This document shows positions 46,473-59,877 of a stretch of 64,000 bases of DNA, in pieces. The stretch spans positions 670,889 to 734,888 of the forward strand of contig BCJJ01000010.1 in assembly GCA_039545355.1 (NCBI GenBank). Direction: 5' to 3'. This DNA is from Trichosporon coremiiforme (taxonomy: Eukaryota; Basidiomycota; Tremellomycetes; Trichosporonales; Trichosporonaceae). Each line of letters starts with the position of its first letter. The stretch's first letter is position 1. The translations under genes were made by a program, and so were the position numbers. The notes below the pieces were generated by a model, which saw only the letters and a program-made list of their open reading frames with translations, did no database searches and was not told the DNA's origin.

Positions 46473-47922
46473 CTATATAGTAGACCCCTGAGGTGCGTTA
46501 CACGGCCGACAATGCTCTGCCCGATGGCCCGTGCCGCTGACTCGCTTCCTCTGCCTCACGACGGTTGGGTGAGGGCGGCGACGAACTGGACGAGTCGTCT
46601 TCATGAATCTTCCGGATTCTTGAAGAGAGGAAGTAGTTGACACGCAATTGCCATCCGAAGCGCTATAGGCGCTCAAGAGAATGCGCAAGTGCAATCTAAT
46701 GTACAGTACTTCGACCGGGCTCCCACGTCCCCCCTTCGGGTCCCGCGTCCGCCACTCATTGAGGACGTAAGGACGCCCCTCTTCGCGTTGCTTCACCGCG
46801 CCCAGCCTGCGAGGGCGGTTCTGGGCATCTGAGCTGGCGTCGAGCGCCCGCTCGAGACCCGTCGCTATATCCGTTCGCTCCTCGCCAAGTCCAAGTCGGG
46901 CGGAAGCCACCCTGTGGCTGCGAAGAGTGGCTCGGGTGACCGCGCTACTGTACAAGCCCAGCAATGCGATGCCCAGGAGATCTGCCATGGAGATCGTCAT
47001 GACCGAACGAGCATCGGAAGCTCTCCTGCGCGGTGGAGATTTCGATCCGAACTCCCATCAGGGAGAAGTCGGGGAGATGGCCGGGCACTGTGGCATGTGG
47101 CACCACTTTGACGAATAGAAGCATGCAGACGATGTCGGGGCGATTCTTGACCTCATTGCCGGGGACACGCGGGCGATGTTGGGCAGGGTAAAAGGAGCGA
47201 GTCTCAGGCGCGCGGCGACGCGGTTGACAAGACGACGGCTCGTGGAAAGTTTGCAATTGCCAGTTGCCCTTGGGAAACGCTGATGGTTAGTGGATATCCC
47301 GGACATCGTCTGATTTGTGAACTCACCGAGTAGCGACCAGCCGGGGGGCCCTCGTAGGTCGACCTCCGCCATGCCGGGCCGCTGTAGCCATCAATCTGCC
47401 CGCCTTGGTATGTCAGTGGTGAGCGAAAAGATCATGCTCACCCTCGACTGTGCGATCCGCGACGCCTCCGAATCGTCCCGGCGCCAGGTAATGACCAAGA
47501 ATTATCCACCCTGCTCTCTGACTCGGACGACGCTGAGCCTGCCGCACCTGGACTGATCCGCAGCGCTGATGTCGAGGATGGGCTCGATGCCGGTGGCCAT
47601 GTTGGTGGGGTGAACGCCCGGAGCCAGCACTGCTGCAGCTACGTCCTGCGATCGGGGCGTAGGGATCAGCGGGCCGCTTGGGAGCACGCCCAGCAATGCG
47701 ACGAAAGCTCCCTCTATAAAGGCGAGCAGGGCTTGGCGGCAGCGTTCGGCGCCATAGGTGACGTGCAGCGGCCCCAACACGATGGACGCGCTTGAAACTC
47801 ATTGTCCACAAGAGGCAGTAGGTGTGGGACGCGTTTAGTCGTCTACCGTCAGTAAGTTCCCGAGAATCGCGGTCGGAGATCGCCGTTGGCAGAATCAAAT
47901 TGTCCCACGGTCGTAATTGCAA
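46473..47922 (-). other. Unrecognised spliced minus-strand locus, possible gene
   Basis: Two good intron-like units lie on the minus strand: 47441-47404 (gtgagc, ctgac, acceptor aag; 38 nt) and 47326-47269 (gtgagt, ctaac, acceptor aag; 58 nt). Using them joins three frames into one run: GHYLAPGRFGGVADRTVEG, then GQIDGYSGPAWRRSTYEGPP, then GNWQLQTFHEPSS. It continues through NEVKNRPDIVCMLLFVKVVP and PGHLPDFSLMGVRIE. After about 47000 the frame would need another splice to reach MADLLGIALLGLYSS, and I could not fix that junction or the true start. I recognise no domain. It may be a fast-evolving real gene or one in decay, given the pseudogene and repeat just upstream. Confidence 0.3.
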
Positions 47923-48791
47923 TCCCCTAATTCAGTTTCCCACGGTCGAAATTCCACGACATGCAGACGATATGCAGACGACATGCACAACGTCCAGTCG
48001 CTGTGAGGACGTGAAGCCTTAGGTCGAGTAGCAGACTCGGAGAAGGCGACGGAGCACGTGACACGCCCCAATGCCCCAACATCTTGGCCGCGAGCACGCC
48101 CTCTCCCACGACGAGCCCAGCCCTTCACCCGATGGACACCAGTCTGACCACGCCGCTTCCTCCAACCCTCTATACAAGTCATTCGGACTACGCTTCTGCG
48201 CCCGCTTCGTGCCCAGACCCAGAGCAGCGGGCCCACGCCGGCCCGAGGAGGTGGCTCCACCAGACCGAGATCTGGCTGAGGTCTTGTGACAGCAGCCTCT
48301 CATAGTGGCCTTGTGAACTTCTGTCAGTCAGCTGCCTACGTCACGAGCTGTCTTGGTGCGTCAACGTGATGCTGCTCTGACTGATATCCAATGCTTCTCT
48401 TTATCCAGGCGAAGATAGCCTTGATAGCCGCTGCATATCGATCTTATCGATATTGACGGGGTGGCCAATCGTCGCAACACCACACCGTCGCACCACCCCC
48501 CCCCCACTGTACTCACACAACCGCGCAAGTCCTCTTTTGCCACTCACCGCACGACCCATTTCCACCTCACAGGTCCTCCTCACGAATACATAAGTAGATA
48601 ACCTGTGATGCAGCGTTTGTGACTTCTTACTTAATTCATAAACAGACAACTACTATACACCTATTGACTTCAGATTCTTCACTTCTCGCCTCCTCGGACG
48701 CGTTCCGCTACCCTATCGCCATGCTACCATTACTGTGCGTCTGTCGGAAACGAGACTCTATGGGCTGCGATGCGGGGTTGGCGCGGCGCGT
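47923..48791. other. Intergenic region, no gene seen
   Basis: No coherent frame, RNA gene or repeat was recognised. A run of ten C occurs at 48496-48505. Confidence 0.4.
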
Positions 48792-49482
48792 CTAGTACAG
48801 GTTGGTGGTCTTGCCGGGAGCCTTCTTGGCCTGCTTCTTGGCCTCCTTGTGGAGCTTGGTGATGTTCTTCTTCCAGTTGCTGATGCGTCAGTTAGGATGC
48901 CGAGGGGACCGAAGGGGAGAACTCGGGAGTGGTCGGAAATGACCGATTGCAACCGAATGGTAGCACGGGGGCAAATTAGATGTGGGGAGCAGGGACGGCG
49001 GCACCTAATAACGGGACTCTATTGGGTGGGCACACGGCCGAACCCTGGACCCCCATGGGCCCCAGAGCAGCTGAGCGAGGGTCGGGCGACTCCGGCGAGC
49101 GGTGGCGAGGACGGAACACTCACAAGCACGCCTTGCACTCGACGTTGCCGTGCTGTTTGCACACGATGTTGCTGTCCTTGGCGTTGCGGTAGTACGCGGG
49201 CAACTCAAGGGGGGCGCGGGGCATGGGGTCGAAGCCCATGACGGCGTCGTTGTCTGATCGTCAGAAACGCCAGTGGGAGGCAACTCACCCTCACGACCAT
49301 CGAATCCACAGGGCTCGCAGACCTCCTTGCCGTGCTCGCAGAAGAGCGCGTCATTGACCTCGACTGGATGTTAGCTCCCGAGAAAGTACGTGTAGCTTAC
49401 TCGACGAAGTCGAGCTGGACGTCAGCGGAGTTCATTACAACAAAGGATAAACTCACTCGGTGGGGGAGGTACCAAGCTCCAT
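48792..49482 (-). CDS. Small protein with two CxHx4CxxC motifs
   Basis: Five exons, 49482-49457, 49414-49401, 49363-49289, 49253-49124 and 48879-48792, give 110 aa. Two repeats of a zinc-ligand pattern are visible: C22-H24-C29-C32 (CEHGKEVCEPC) and C70-H73-C78-C81 (CKQHGNVECKAC). They are joined by FDPMPRAPLELPAYYRN. The tail is Lys-rich (NWKKNITKLHKEAKKQAKK) and ends KTTNLY. The spacing suggests a small zinc-binding fold, but I cannot name the family. Exon 2 is a 14-nt microexon; skipping it brings a stop codon within a few codons, which supports its inclusion. All four introns end in ctgac/ctaac close to the AG. A TATA-like box lies about 110 bp upstream. Confidence 0.75.
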
Positions 49483-50525
49483 GATGAGATGTAGACAGGG
49501 GTGTCGAAGTAGTAGAGAGTACGCGGGGTTCGTGACTAGTGGACACTAGACGATGAGGAGGAAAGAGGATTGGTATCGTGAACGTGTACGCTTATATATC
49601 TAAGAGGGGTGGGCTAACAAGATAGGAGGGCAGGACGGAATCTCTCTAGTCGTGTGGAATGGCATATGGCACCATGCAAGGGGGGAGGGCGCAACAAGAA
49701 GCATGCATCGCTTGCGAGTCAACCAGTGTGAGGTGTGGCCGGTGTGGGTGGACTGGAGGTCAGGTGGTCAGGTGCCCAGGTGCAGCGTGCCACAGTCCTT
49801 AGGCCGACGTCAGCCATAGGTCATCTGGTCACTTGACCACGACCATCCGACCCAGGCGAGCCAAGGGGCTTCATAGCTCAGCTGACGTGCTTCTCTCGTC
49901 CCTGCTGCTGCCGTTCTGAAGCTAGAATGCTGAGCTCATGCATCCTTCGCCGTACCGGACTAAAGCGACTCCAAACAGCGTAAGAATGTGTACGGTGGGC
50001 CCCGGGACATGACACACTTCCCACCGCCCCCCCCACCCCACCTGCTGCTGCGCCGTCTGGTCCCGATCGATTTCGTGTGTCCTACAATGAGCTCAATGAC
50101 GTCTGTTGCGCATTCAGCCGTGCTTGTTCTGGCCCCGCACCGATGTGTCCTGGTGCGCCGCCGTGTTTGCCGCCCAGAGCGCCAGAGCCCCAGCGCAATG
50201 AGTCAGGTCCAGCCCAACGCAGCCGCGTCAGTGCCCGCTTCGCGATCACACAGCTGCGCGCGCGTAAACCGTACTGTGAATTGACACCACGCGCCCACTT
50301 CGCCTGTGCGCCTGTGAGAACGATGATCCCATATGCCATCGCGACGACCGACACGTCGACCGCGTCTATGATTCTATACCTGTTGGTCCACTCGACACTC
50401 AGCGATTACTATGAAGCCCAGCTCGCTCGATGGTCATCGCCAGCCTGCTCTAAGTTGCCTCGTCGCTCGCGCGTCACCCACTGCGCAGATAGCTCGATGG
50501 ACGCTAGCTCGCTATCGCCTGCCGC
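49483..50525. other. 1.0 kb intergenic region
   Basis: This gap lies between the start of the small zinc protein gene and the 3' end of the L2HGDH gene. Apart from the TATA-like box, a short run of eight C near 50027 and some CA/GT-rich sequence, nothing was recognised. Confidence 0.4.
49592..49599 (-). promoter_or_regulatory. TATA-like box upstream of the small zinc protein gene
   Basis: The minus strand reads gatatataag here, about 110 bp before the ATG at 49482. This is a plausible distance for a fungal core promoter with a short leader. No other TATA-like match was noted in this gap. Confidence 0.45.
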
Positions 50526-52267
50526 TCACTCTTCCCATCCCTCCGCCAACCTTTCAGCGTCCCGGCCACCCCACACCTGTCCCCTAACCATCTTCGCGAC
50601 GTACTCTCCCGCCGCCAGCGAGCTCGTCAATCCAGGCGACGCGAACCCGAACATCTCAATAAGCCCTCGGCGCTGGGGCGAGTGCCGGACCATGAAGTCG
50701 AAGAATCCGCTTCCCGGCGGAGAGATGTTGGGCCGGAAGCCGGCATAGTCGGGCTGCAGCAGGCTGGGATCGACGCCGGGGAGCATCGCCTGGGCAGCCT
50801 GTCCGATCGACTCGAGGTGCGCCGCCGACGGCGCAAGGTGTTTCTGCCAGAAGTCGGGATCGGCGGCCGAGTCCTCCGCACTGCCGAGAGCCTCGACGTC
50901 GGGTCCGAAACGGATGTTACCGTCCAGGTCGAAGGTCTGATGTCAGATATGCTCCGAGGCGAAGCTTCGCGACATGTTTCCCTCTGCTTCGCGCTTGGGC
51001 ATGTGCGCGATGCGTGCACGGGTGTGTTGCATGTGTAGAAGGACTTACCAAATGCGTGCCAAGGGAATCCAGACTGACGCTTGGACACGGGTAAATGAGC
51101 TTGTTCACGTTCTCGACGCCGGGGCCCTTGTAGCTCATGTAGTTGCCTGGCTGTCAGCTGAGAGTTGATACATAAGCTCACCCTTCGAGATGTGTATGTT
51201 CATGCGCTCGTCCTCAGGCAGCAGCTCATTGACGAGGGCGGCCGAGTTCAGACCCGCAGCGTCAACGACGACACTGGCGCGAACCGCGTCGATGTCCCCA
51301 GGCCCGTCCTCCCAGTTGCTCTCGAGCTGGACTACCCAGCCCTTGCCGTCTTCGGCGGGGTCGATCCTGACCACTCGTGTTCCGGGAACAATCACACCTT
51401 CTCCCCTGTCGAAGCTGCGCCCAGCGAGGCCGACACCGATCTTGTCCGCCCCGCTGGACTTGAGGTAGTCTTCCTCCTGAATTTCACGCTCGAGGGACTC
51501 AACGAGCGCGCCCGAGTTCACGATTCCGGTCTCCGTGACGAGGAGCGCCGCGCACACGTCTGGAGACAAGTCGGGCTCCATATCCCTCGCTTCGTGGCCT
51601 GAGAGAAAGTATGCGGGAATGACAGAGTTGTTCACCATGGCGCTCTCGGGCTGTCCATTCAGAAATGCGGGGTTGTTGGAGTGCGCCTGCAGCCCGTCGA
51701 GGTACGGGATCTGGTGCTTGTCTGTAGCAACGATGAGCTGGACGTCAGCTGCATCGGGGTGCACATAGTTGTGAGGAAAGGAAGGGCGGTGTAGGGAGAA
51801 AATTGGGGGAGGAAGACACTCACCTTCCCTGTCTTCCTGTGGGGAATGACGAGCGCTTCAGCGCGCGCATACAGAAGGTCGCGGCCGCGAATGCACAGCT
51901 GCGACTTGAGGCTGCCGACGGGGTAGTAGATACCTGTCGTCAGCTACGACTCGGAACAACTAGCTAACCGGAATGGATAACTTCGGAGTTACGCGCCGTG
52001 TTCTCTTGTCCCAACTGACTGTTAGCTTGGTCTGTAACAACTGGAAAGCTTATGAGAGGAGAGAGAGGGTGTGTGGGGAGTGGATGTGGTACGCACCAGC
52101 TGCCTTCGCTCGACCAGGAAAGTCGTCCGACCCGCTCCCGCCGTGTTGACCAGTCCGGCGGCGACGGCCAGACCGACGACACCACCGCCGACGACTAGGT
52201 GGTCGACACTGGCCGAAGGTGCGCGGTAGGGGTACTTCTGTCGAATCAGGCGAGCGTAGCTGGCCAT
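50526..52267 (-). CDS. L-2-hydroxyglutarate dehydrogenase, mitochondrial FAD enzyme
   Basis: Six exons, 52267-52097, 52014-51969, 51933-51824, 51737-51182, 51146-51049 and 50936-50526, give 463 aa. The N-terminus has a Rossmann FAD motif (VDHLVVGGGVVGLAVAAGL) after a short basic leader (YARLIRQKYPYR) that could serve mitochondrial import. Family signatures are ARNSEVIHSGIYYP, SQLCIRGRDLLYARAE, the second nucleotide-binding strand VVVDAAGLNSAALV, and near the C-terminus DGNIRFGPDVE and PDYAGFRPNI. The enzyme oxidises L-2-hydroxyglutarate, a side product of malate and lactate dehydrogenases, back to 2-oxoglutarate. All introns end in ctgac/ctaac 4-7 nt before the AG. One donor is the weak GTTAGC (intron 2), but the phase and the conserved HSGIYYP across the junction support it. 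Confidence 0.92.
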
Positions 52268-52946
52268 GGTGGACGTTGCAGTGTCGAGGTCGTCCAGATC
52301 GTGTGAAGGCGCGACTTAAGGTAATGTGCTGTCACTTTCAGTCGGGTCCCAGTCGTCTCCAGATTGTAGGGCGCTGGTTTCCAGACCTCCCTGTCGAAGA
52401 AGCCGATGTCAGATCGAGATAACGGAGCGGAATGGACAAGTCCAGCGGACATGGCCCGGCCAACAGCGTCAAATGTTGGACCTGACGTCCACCGAGCGCG
52501 TCCCTGAGTGCTCAGGCACCTCTTGACGTCTGGTCAGTCAGCGCTGGTGGCCGGTGACTATGCCGACGGGTCTTGGCGGCGACAATTTTCGGGCTTGCAT
52601 GGTTTCGCATCTCGGCGACGTCACCTGCAGATCTGCTCGGGGTGTCCCATGTGGTAACAGTGCGAGCGGCGAGGGTACTCGCGCATGCTCGCGCCGAGGG
52701 CGATGCGGGCGATGTGATATGAGAGAGGGTGCGACCAGCTGAACGGGCAACGCGGAGATGCTTGGCGCCGGGCGCGCCAATCAAGAGAGGTAGATTATAA
52801 CAGATAAAAATGCATACATACTCAGAAACCAAATGCTTATGCCTCTAGAGAAACTGTAATAGTACAGGTGTTCCCGCAAGCGGTCTGGCTGTCGAGCCGT
52901 GCGATTGCTTCAGGTGATGGATGGGGGTCACCTGGGTGTTGAAAAA
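52268..52946. other. Intergenic region between L2HGDH and CBS genes
   Basis: These 679 bp lie upstream of L2HGDH and downstream of the CBS gene (both minus strand), so they hold the L2HGDH promoter. No distinct element was recognised. Confidence 0.4.
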
Positions 52947-54364
52947 TTAGTTGGAGCCGTTGGCCTGGCGCTTGCGCAGGGGGTCGTCGAGGTCGCGGCC
53001 GAGGATCGAGCGCAGCTGTTCCCGGAGCGGGTTCGTCTCCTGCTCCTCCTTGATGAACCAGGGCTTGGACATGTAGTTCCGCGTGCTGTCGGGGAAGATG
53101 ACGACAACGTTCGCGCTCTCGTCCTGGCCGATGGCCTTGCCGTCCTCAGACTTGAGGAACTTGAGCGCGCCAGCGAGCGCCGAGCCGGACGAGCCACCGA
53201 TGAAGAGACCCTCCTCGCGAACAATGCGCTTCGCCGTCGGGAGCGCCTCGGAATCGTCGACCTTGACCCACTTGTCGATGAGCGACTCGTCGCGGTCAAG
53301 CACACCGGGGTAGAAGTCGTATCCGATGCCCTCGACGATGTAGTTGCCGGGCTCGCCGCCGCCGAGGATCGAGCCGACGGGGTCAACAGCGACAATGACG
53401 GCCTTCTTGACACCGTCCTCCTTCTCGGCGTGGCGCTGGCCACGGGCAAGACCAGTGACCGTGCCGCCAGTTCCGGCACCAGCGACGAGCGCAGCAATGT
53501 CCTTCCGCTTCAGGTTGGACGACTTAAGCGCATGCCGGATCTCGGGGTACGTGCCGAGCTCGTGCGCGAGGGGGTTATTCGGGTTGTTGTACTGGTCCAG
53601 GATGACCGCGCCGGGAATCTTCTCCTTGAGCTGGGCGGCGAGGCCTAGTCCGTCAGGTCCTGAACGCTCAGACATCTTGCTCAGTCGACTTACCAATGTT
53701 GCTCTCGGGCGAGTCCCAAGACGCCTCGGTACTGACTGTTAGCGCAGATTGCAACGAGCTAACGAGATAAGACTTACGGAGTGCGCACAATCTCGGCACC
53801 AAGGGCACGGAGCATGACCTCCTTCTCGAGCGACATCTTCTCGGGCAGCGTGATGATGCACTTGTAGCCCTTGATGGCACAGGCCAGCGCAAGGCCGATA
53901 CCTGAAATCGTCAGAGGTTTTGCGCTTCCTATTGTTTTCGTGTCGGAGCGCGACGCGCGCGATGCTTACCGGTGTTGCCGCCTGCGCTGTTAGCATCAAC
54001 TCTACTCCGTTGCACTCACTAGTGGGCTCGATAACAACGCTCTGGCCGGGAATCAGAATGCCCTCCTTCTCGGCATGCTCAATCATACGCTGGAGATTAT
54101 TAGCCAAGAGACGCCCCGACGCCACAGTAGCCCACCTTGGCAATACGGTCCTTGACACTGCCGCCCGCGGACATGTACTCGCACTTGCCGACTGAAAATT
54201 AGCTTGATGCAGGGGGGTAGCGTGAGCTACTCACGAAGGTTGCACTTGAGACCCTCGGCCTCAGCGATCTTGTCGAGGCGGATGAGGGGCGTGTTACCAA
54301 CAGCCTCGAGGGCGTTGTTGAGGACGCCGTTCCAGTGGTGCTGTCCGGTGGTGGAGTCGGCCAT
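52947..54364 (-). CDS. Cystathionine beta-synthase, catalytic domain only
   Basis: Seven exons, 54364-54235, 54191-54136, 54089-54020, 53981-53970, 53901-53778, 53731-53694 and 53644-52947, give 375 aa. It is a fold-type II PLP enzyme: [17 protein letters not shown] lysine Lys57 in [10 protein letters not shown], the PLP-binding loop SGNTG (residues 86-90), [14 protein letters not shown] and the phosphate/Ser loop [10 protein letters not shown]. The stretch [16 protein letters not shown] is typical of cystathionine beta-synthases rather than cysteine synthases. It joins serine and homocysteine in transsulphuration. The protein ends soon after [16 protein letters not shown], so the C-terminal CBS-domain pair of yeast Cys4 is absent, as is an N-terminal haem segment. 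Exon 4 is a 12-nt microexon that encodes most of the SGNTG loop. The gene is divergent from CDC7, 529 bp apart. Confidence 0.9.
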
Positions 54365-54893
54365 GATGCGCCAGCGATCTTTGGTTGTGTTGGATGGTGG
54401 AGAGAGTAGTTTCAGATGCTTCGATGTTTGAGGGGGACGACGGGATGCGTTGTGCCCAGACGGCTGGCAGTTTCAACCTTGAGATCGCCGGTGCTTTGGT
54501 TTGAAATCTGCTGGAGGAATCTGATAATAATCTGTGCACCTCCACCCGCTGTCCCTGCTCCCCCCATATCTGGTGCTACCTGACGCCACAGGATCCGGCC
54601 GAGCGTCAGAGATCCCGTCAGGCACACTCACACGGCGATCTCCCTTTCTCTCCGTCGACCGGACCATGCGTATACCACGCGAGGAATGTATACGTAAACG
54701 GATTGGCAGTTTGCGCCCGTGGGAGAGTTGAGTCACTCACGGAAGCAACCGGTCCCTGACGTCGACTGTTGTTGACACTGGAGCAGACGAGGCAGGGCGC
54801 AGGGGGAGCGAGCAACCCATCCAGGCGCGACTGACCTTCTGTACATTCTCAACCGTCTCTCGGCATACCCAAACTCTACAGCTGCACCCCAAC
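54365..54893. promoter_or_regulatory. Divergent promoter region between CBS and CDC7 genes
   Basis: This 529 bp gap serves two outward-facing genes. I saw no clear TATA box. The bases before CDC7 are C/T-rich, as in other leaders in this window. Confidence 0.45.
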
Positions 54894-57257
<2,364 letters not shown>

Positions 57258-57723
57258 TCTGGCGACGGCTATGGCTCGGAAAACCGGGCTTGGTGAGGAC
57301 GGGAAGGAGAATGGGGGATGGCGAGCATTAGAGGAGGGGATAGATCGGCCACTGCCCGTGGCCGTTGTACAACGCAACAACTGCATTGCATCACAAGAAC
57401 CAAGAACCTGTACTAGATCCGTGTAACTTATAGTCCTTCAAGTATGCCACCATGTTGCCCTGTGCTGACCTTTGCGCCTTGTCATGCTATGCTGTGTTTG
57501 TGAGAATAACAAATGATACATGTTCTTCTGATGCAGGGGGGTCTAATATGATAATGAGTTGTACAAGCAGGAGGCGCGGCCTCGATGAAGTGGTGGGTAT
57601 GCTGTGACGTGTTGACGTGTCTGTGTGGGATGAAATGCTACAATGCAAAGATCGGACTTGGGTCGAGCTGGGTGGATTAGGTGGCTCCCGACGGAGAGGG
57701 TAAAGGTGGCTCGAAGCTAGAGC
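57258..57723. other. Convergent 3' intergenic region
   Basis: These 466 bp lie between the ends of CDC7 (+) and the Crinkler-like gene (-). They are relatively AT-rich (gataatgag, aataacaaatgatac) and presumably hold both poly(A) regions. No gene was seen. Confidence 0.45.
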
Positions 57724-59877
57724 TTAAAGCTGCGGCGTCGGCGGGACGAAGAGAGTCTGGAGCTGCGGCCGTCTCGGGCTGTACTTGAAGGAGGCGTAGC
57801 TGGCGGGCTGGCTCGAGGGGAAAGCAGAGGACGTGAAAGCAAACTGGTGTTTCCAGTTATCCATCTTGCTCCACCCGTACGTCTCCTCTGAGACGACGGG
57901 CGTCGGCGGCCACGAGGGGCTCTCGTCATCCTCGGAGCAGGACGTGTGGTCGCTCTCGCTGCTGGGGACGGGGGACATGAAGATCCCCAGCCCGATCGTG
58001 CCCATGCCGGCACAGCACTTGAGCGGCGCATGGGGCAGGACGGTGTCGCCTGATCCATCGGAGCTGGATGAAGGTGCCGGGGACGGCGTATCGAGGCATA
58101 CTTGGACCGCGACGGGCTCGCCGGCCTCGGTCTCGATGCATGCTGGCTGGGACGGGGCGAGCGGGCCAAGAGAGCGCTTCGGCGCCTGCAGAGCCGTGGG
58201 CATGGGATACGTAAACTTCGGCGCCGGGATTACAGGAGCAAGCTCGTACTCGGCGCCCTGGTGGACGTAGACTGAGATGGAGACCTGGGCCGGGTTGGCG
58301 CGGCTGACATTGACGCCGGGGCTGAAGAACTCGCCGACACGAGCACCGGCGCAGTCGGCCATGAGAAGCGGGGTGGAGAAGGACGCACATGGGCGGGGAC
58401 GCTGCCCGCCGGCAAGACCGCCGCGGGCGTCGATCGCGGAGAGCTCGCTCTCCGTCATGTCCACGCGCCAGAGAGTGAGCCCTTCCATGAGGTGGGCGTG
58501 GGTTGGCCGCCCAGCGGCGCGGAGGAGGGCGATTTTCAGATCGCGCACGGTCGCGTCCTGGTCAATATCGGCGAGGACGAGCTGCGCGCGCTCGCCCTTG
58601 CCGCTGAAGCGCGCGCAGAGTGTGAGAGGCACACGGGGCTGGACCCAGTCGATCGCGCTAAGGCTCTCGCTGCTCCGGGCCAGAATGTTGATCGTCCCTT
58701 CCTCCAGGTGCGGGAACCACTGGGCCACCGTCGGGGCCTGGGCCTTGTGGAACGAACTCCGCTTAAGCCGCAGTGAGCCACTGCCGTTGCGGTACGCCAG
58801 TAACGGGAGTCCGCCAGAGGCGTGCATCTGCGTCGGGTCGTCGAGGTTGTATCCCGGAAACAGCGTCAGGAGGGACGGCACGACACCGTAGCACTCGGCG
58901 TACGCCGAGGCCTGGTACTGCGCCTGCCAGGGGATGGACACCTGTGACTGGTCAGCGTGCTGCAAAGGGCGTGCGACATCGCGGCGATTGGTGAGGACAG
59001 AATAGAGAAGAGTGAAGTGGGTCTGAAAACACACAGCACGGTCAAGAGCACGGTGCCCGTTCCTTGTGCGATAAGTGTTGTACCTTGGCTCGTACCTTGC
59101 CTGCGTGCCTGGTGCGGTCACGCAGGGATCTGCAAGATAGAGTGCCCCAGCCACCGGCTGGACATCCGCACCTGCTGTCCAACAGCAGGCATGAGAGCAT
59201 ATGTCGATCTCGGCCACATGGGTCTGGCCGCTATCGACGCTTGCGCTTGGCGAGGCATGGCCGTGCGGCATTCAGTCCGAGAAGACTGAATTGCCCATCG
59301 CCGGATACGGATTCAGCTGAATGGCGGATTAAGCTCAGCAGCTCAAAAGTCTGCGTGCCGGCCCGTCTCCAAACCTTTGACCCGGGCTGACCGAGGTGTT
59401 CGGAATCGGACAACCGTCATGCTCATGCCCGGCGTCATGCCCGCTCACCAATGACGAAGTACCAAACGAGGAATGTGCACGCTTGAACCTTTCACCACGA
59501 GCGCGGTGACAACGGCATTGATGAGCTTTGACTGCAAATTCCAATGCGAGACAAGGCTCGTCCACGCATTCGAGGAGTGGGACGGAGGCACGAAGCACAG
59601 TGGGCCAAAGCTCATGCCGGGGACACGGGGAAACGCGAAATACGCCATTGCAAGAAACTAAACTCACCTTGAACAGTGCGATACCGGTCCGTCCGATGTG
59701 GGCAGCGACCGCTTCCCGGATAGCCTCGACAGTGCCTTCCGGAGAGACTGAGATCGTGAAGGCGTCCCGGGCGGCGGGGCCAGCGTCGACGAGCACTCGC
59801 AGCTCAAGCGGCTGGACGAGCGGTGCAGACGGGGCAATGAACGACTTGCGATTTCGGTTGAAGATTCCCAGGCCCAT
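57724..59877 (-). CDS. Protein with two Crinkler-like ubiquitin-fold segments
   Basis: Two exons, 59877-59668 and 58941-57724, give 475 aa. Residues about 20-75 (LELRVLVDAGPAARDAFTIS ... TVEAIREAVAA ... GIALFKVSIPW) and about 175-232 (PLTLCARFSGKG ... ATVRDLKIALLRAAGR ... EGLTLWRVDMTE) follow the same pattern: a beta strand, a helix after a TVxxLK/TVxxIR turn, then a closing strand with LFKVSIP or LTLWRV. This is the pattern of the ubiquitin-like N-terminal domain of Crinkler (CRN/RHS) proteins known from oomycetes and many fungi. No C-terminal nuclease or kinase domain follows. The last about 230 residues are Pro/Ser-rich and disordered. The intron is 726 nt, far longer than its neighbours, and ends ctgaccagtcacag. 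No signal peptide is seen. The domain call is from motif memory and could be wrong; the exon join is supported by phase and by motif continuity (ALFK then VSIPW). Confidence 0.6.
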
